A stretch of 6,700 nt of DNA. Source: Acidobacteriota bacterium. GTDB taxonomy: Bacteria; Acidobacteriota; Blastocatellia; Pyrinomonadales; Pyrinomonadaceae. The stretch lies in contig JAFBAJ010000383.1 of NCBI GenBank assembly GCA_019247865.1, positions 1 to 6,700 of the forward strand, given 5' to 3'. This document shows positions 6,529 through 6,700 of this stretch, piece by piece; within the stretch, counting starts at the first letter, position 1, and the number at the start of each line of letters is the position of its first letter. The notes below the pieces were generated by a model. The model was given only the letters and a program-made list of their open reading frames with translations, made no database searches and had not been told where the DNA came from. A program made the position numbers and the translations under genes.

Positions 6529-6700
6529 TCATAGTTTCATGTCCTTCGCGCTGCCGACATGGACGGCGAACCACCAGTTATCCCGGCTTTCGATGCCTCT
6601 CAGAATCCATCTGACTTCGTGCGCTCCGGCGTAGAATCGCGCCCGCCGCAGATAGGCTTCGGCCTCCGGATAGACGCGATAAAACCTCTCCATGAACGAT
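6529..6700 (-). CDS. C-terminal fragment of an unrecognised protein, 5' end outside the window
   Basis: A minus-strand frame runs open from the window edge to TGA at 6531-6529. It includes an internal ATG at 6693, from which 54 residues follow: MERFYRVYPEAEAYLRRARF at the start and NWWFAVHVGSAKDMKL at the end. Only 7 bases lie before that ATG, so I cannot tell whether it is the real start; the frame stays open to the edge and the gene more likely continues. It is rich in Arg, Glu, Ala and aromatic residues, without a membrane segment or a motif I recognise. It lies 96 nt upstream of the ABC ATPase on the same strand with no obvious terminator between, so it may belong to the same transcription unit. 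No function is assigned. Confidence 0.5.
   Translation of the reverse strand, partial: SFMERFYRVYPEAEAYLRRARFYAGAHEVRWILRGIESRDNWWFAVHVGSAKDMKL

Overview
The window is moderately GC-rich and entirely bacterial in character. All six supported protein genes lie on the minus strand, so transcription runs from high to low coordinates. Secreted delta-60 repeat and WG-repeat proteins, a MauG-like di-haem cytochrome and a DrrA/NatA-type ABC exporter together fit a free-living Gram-negative soil or sediment bacterium. Acidobacteriota (Blastocatellia-like) is my best guess. That guess is inference from gene style, because no ribosomal or other marker gene is present.

Following transcription: 6700-6529 is the C-terminal tail of an unrecognised protein that enters from outside the window. 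After 96 nt comes an ABC exporter pair, the ATPase (6432-5548) and a 604-residue double permease (5551-3737). These two genes overlap by 4 nt, and both appear to start at TTG behind good Shine-Dalgarno sequences. A secreted WG-repeat protein (3698-2361) follows after 37 nt, so ATPase, permease and WG protein probably form one operon. A 79-bp imperfect inverted repeat (2279-2357) begins three bases after the WG stop codon and marks the operon end.

Next are a plausible sigma70 promoter with a small palindrome (2228-2267) and a periplasmic di-haem cytochrome c peroxidase/MauG-family gene (2149-734). A perfect 18-bp stem (660-709) lies just after that gene. The window ends with the first 165 codons of a secreted delta-60 repeat protein (495-1), which is cut by the window edge.

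How the genes cooperate is only partly readable. The ATPase and double permease should make one exporter whose substrate cannot be told from sequence. The WG protein is probably exported and could work with it. The cytochrome has its own promoter and is probably an independent unit, as is the delta-60 gene. I found no tRNA, rRNA, CRISPR array, transposase or phage gene, and no convincing undescribed system. The points most worth following are the inverted-repeat element, the paired TTG starts and the double permease next to a WG-repeat protein.
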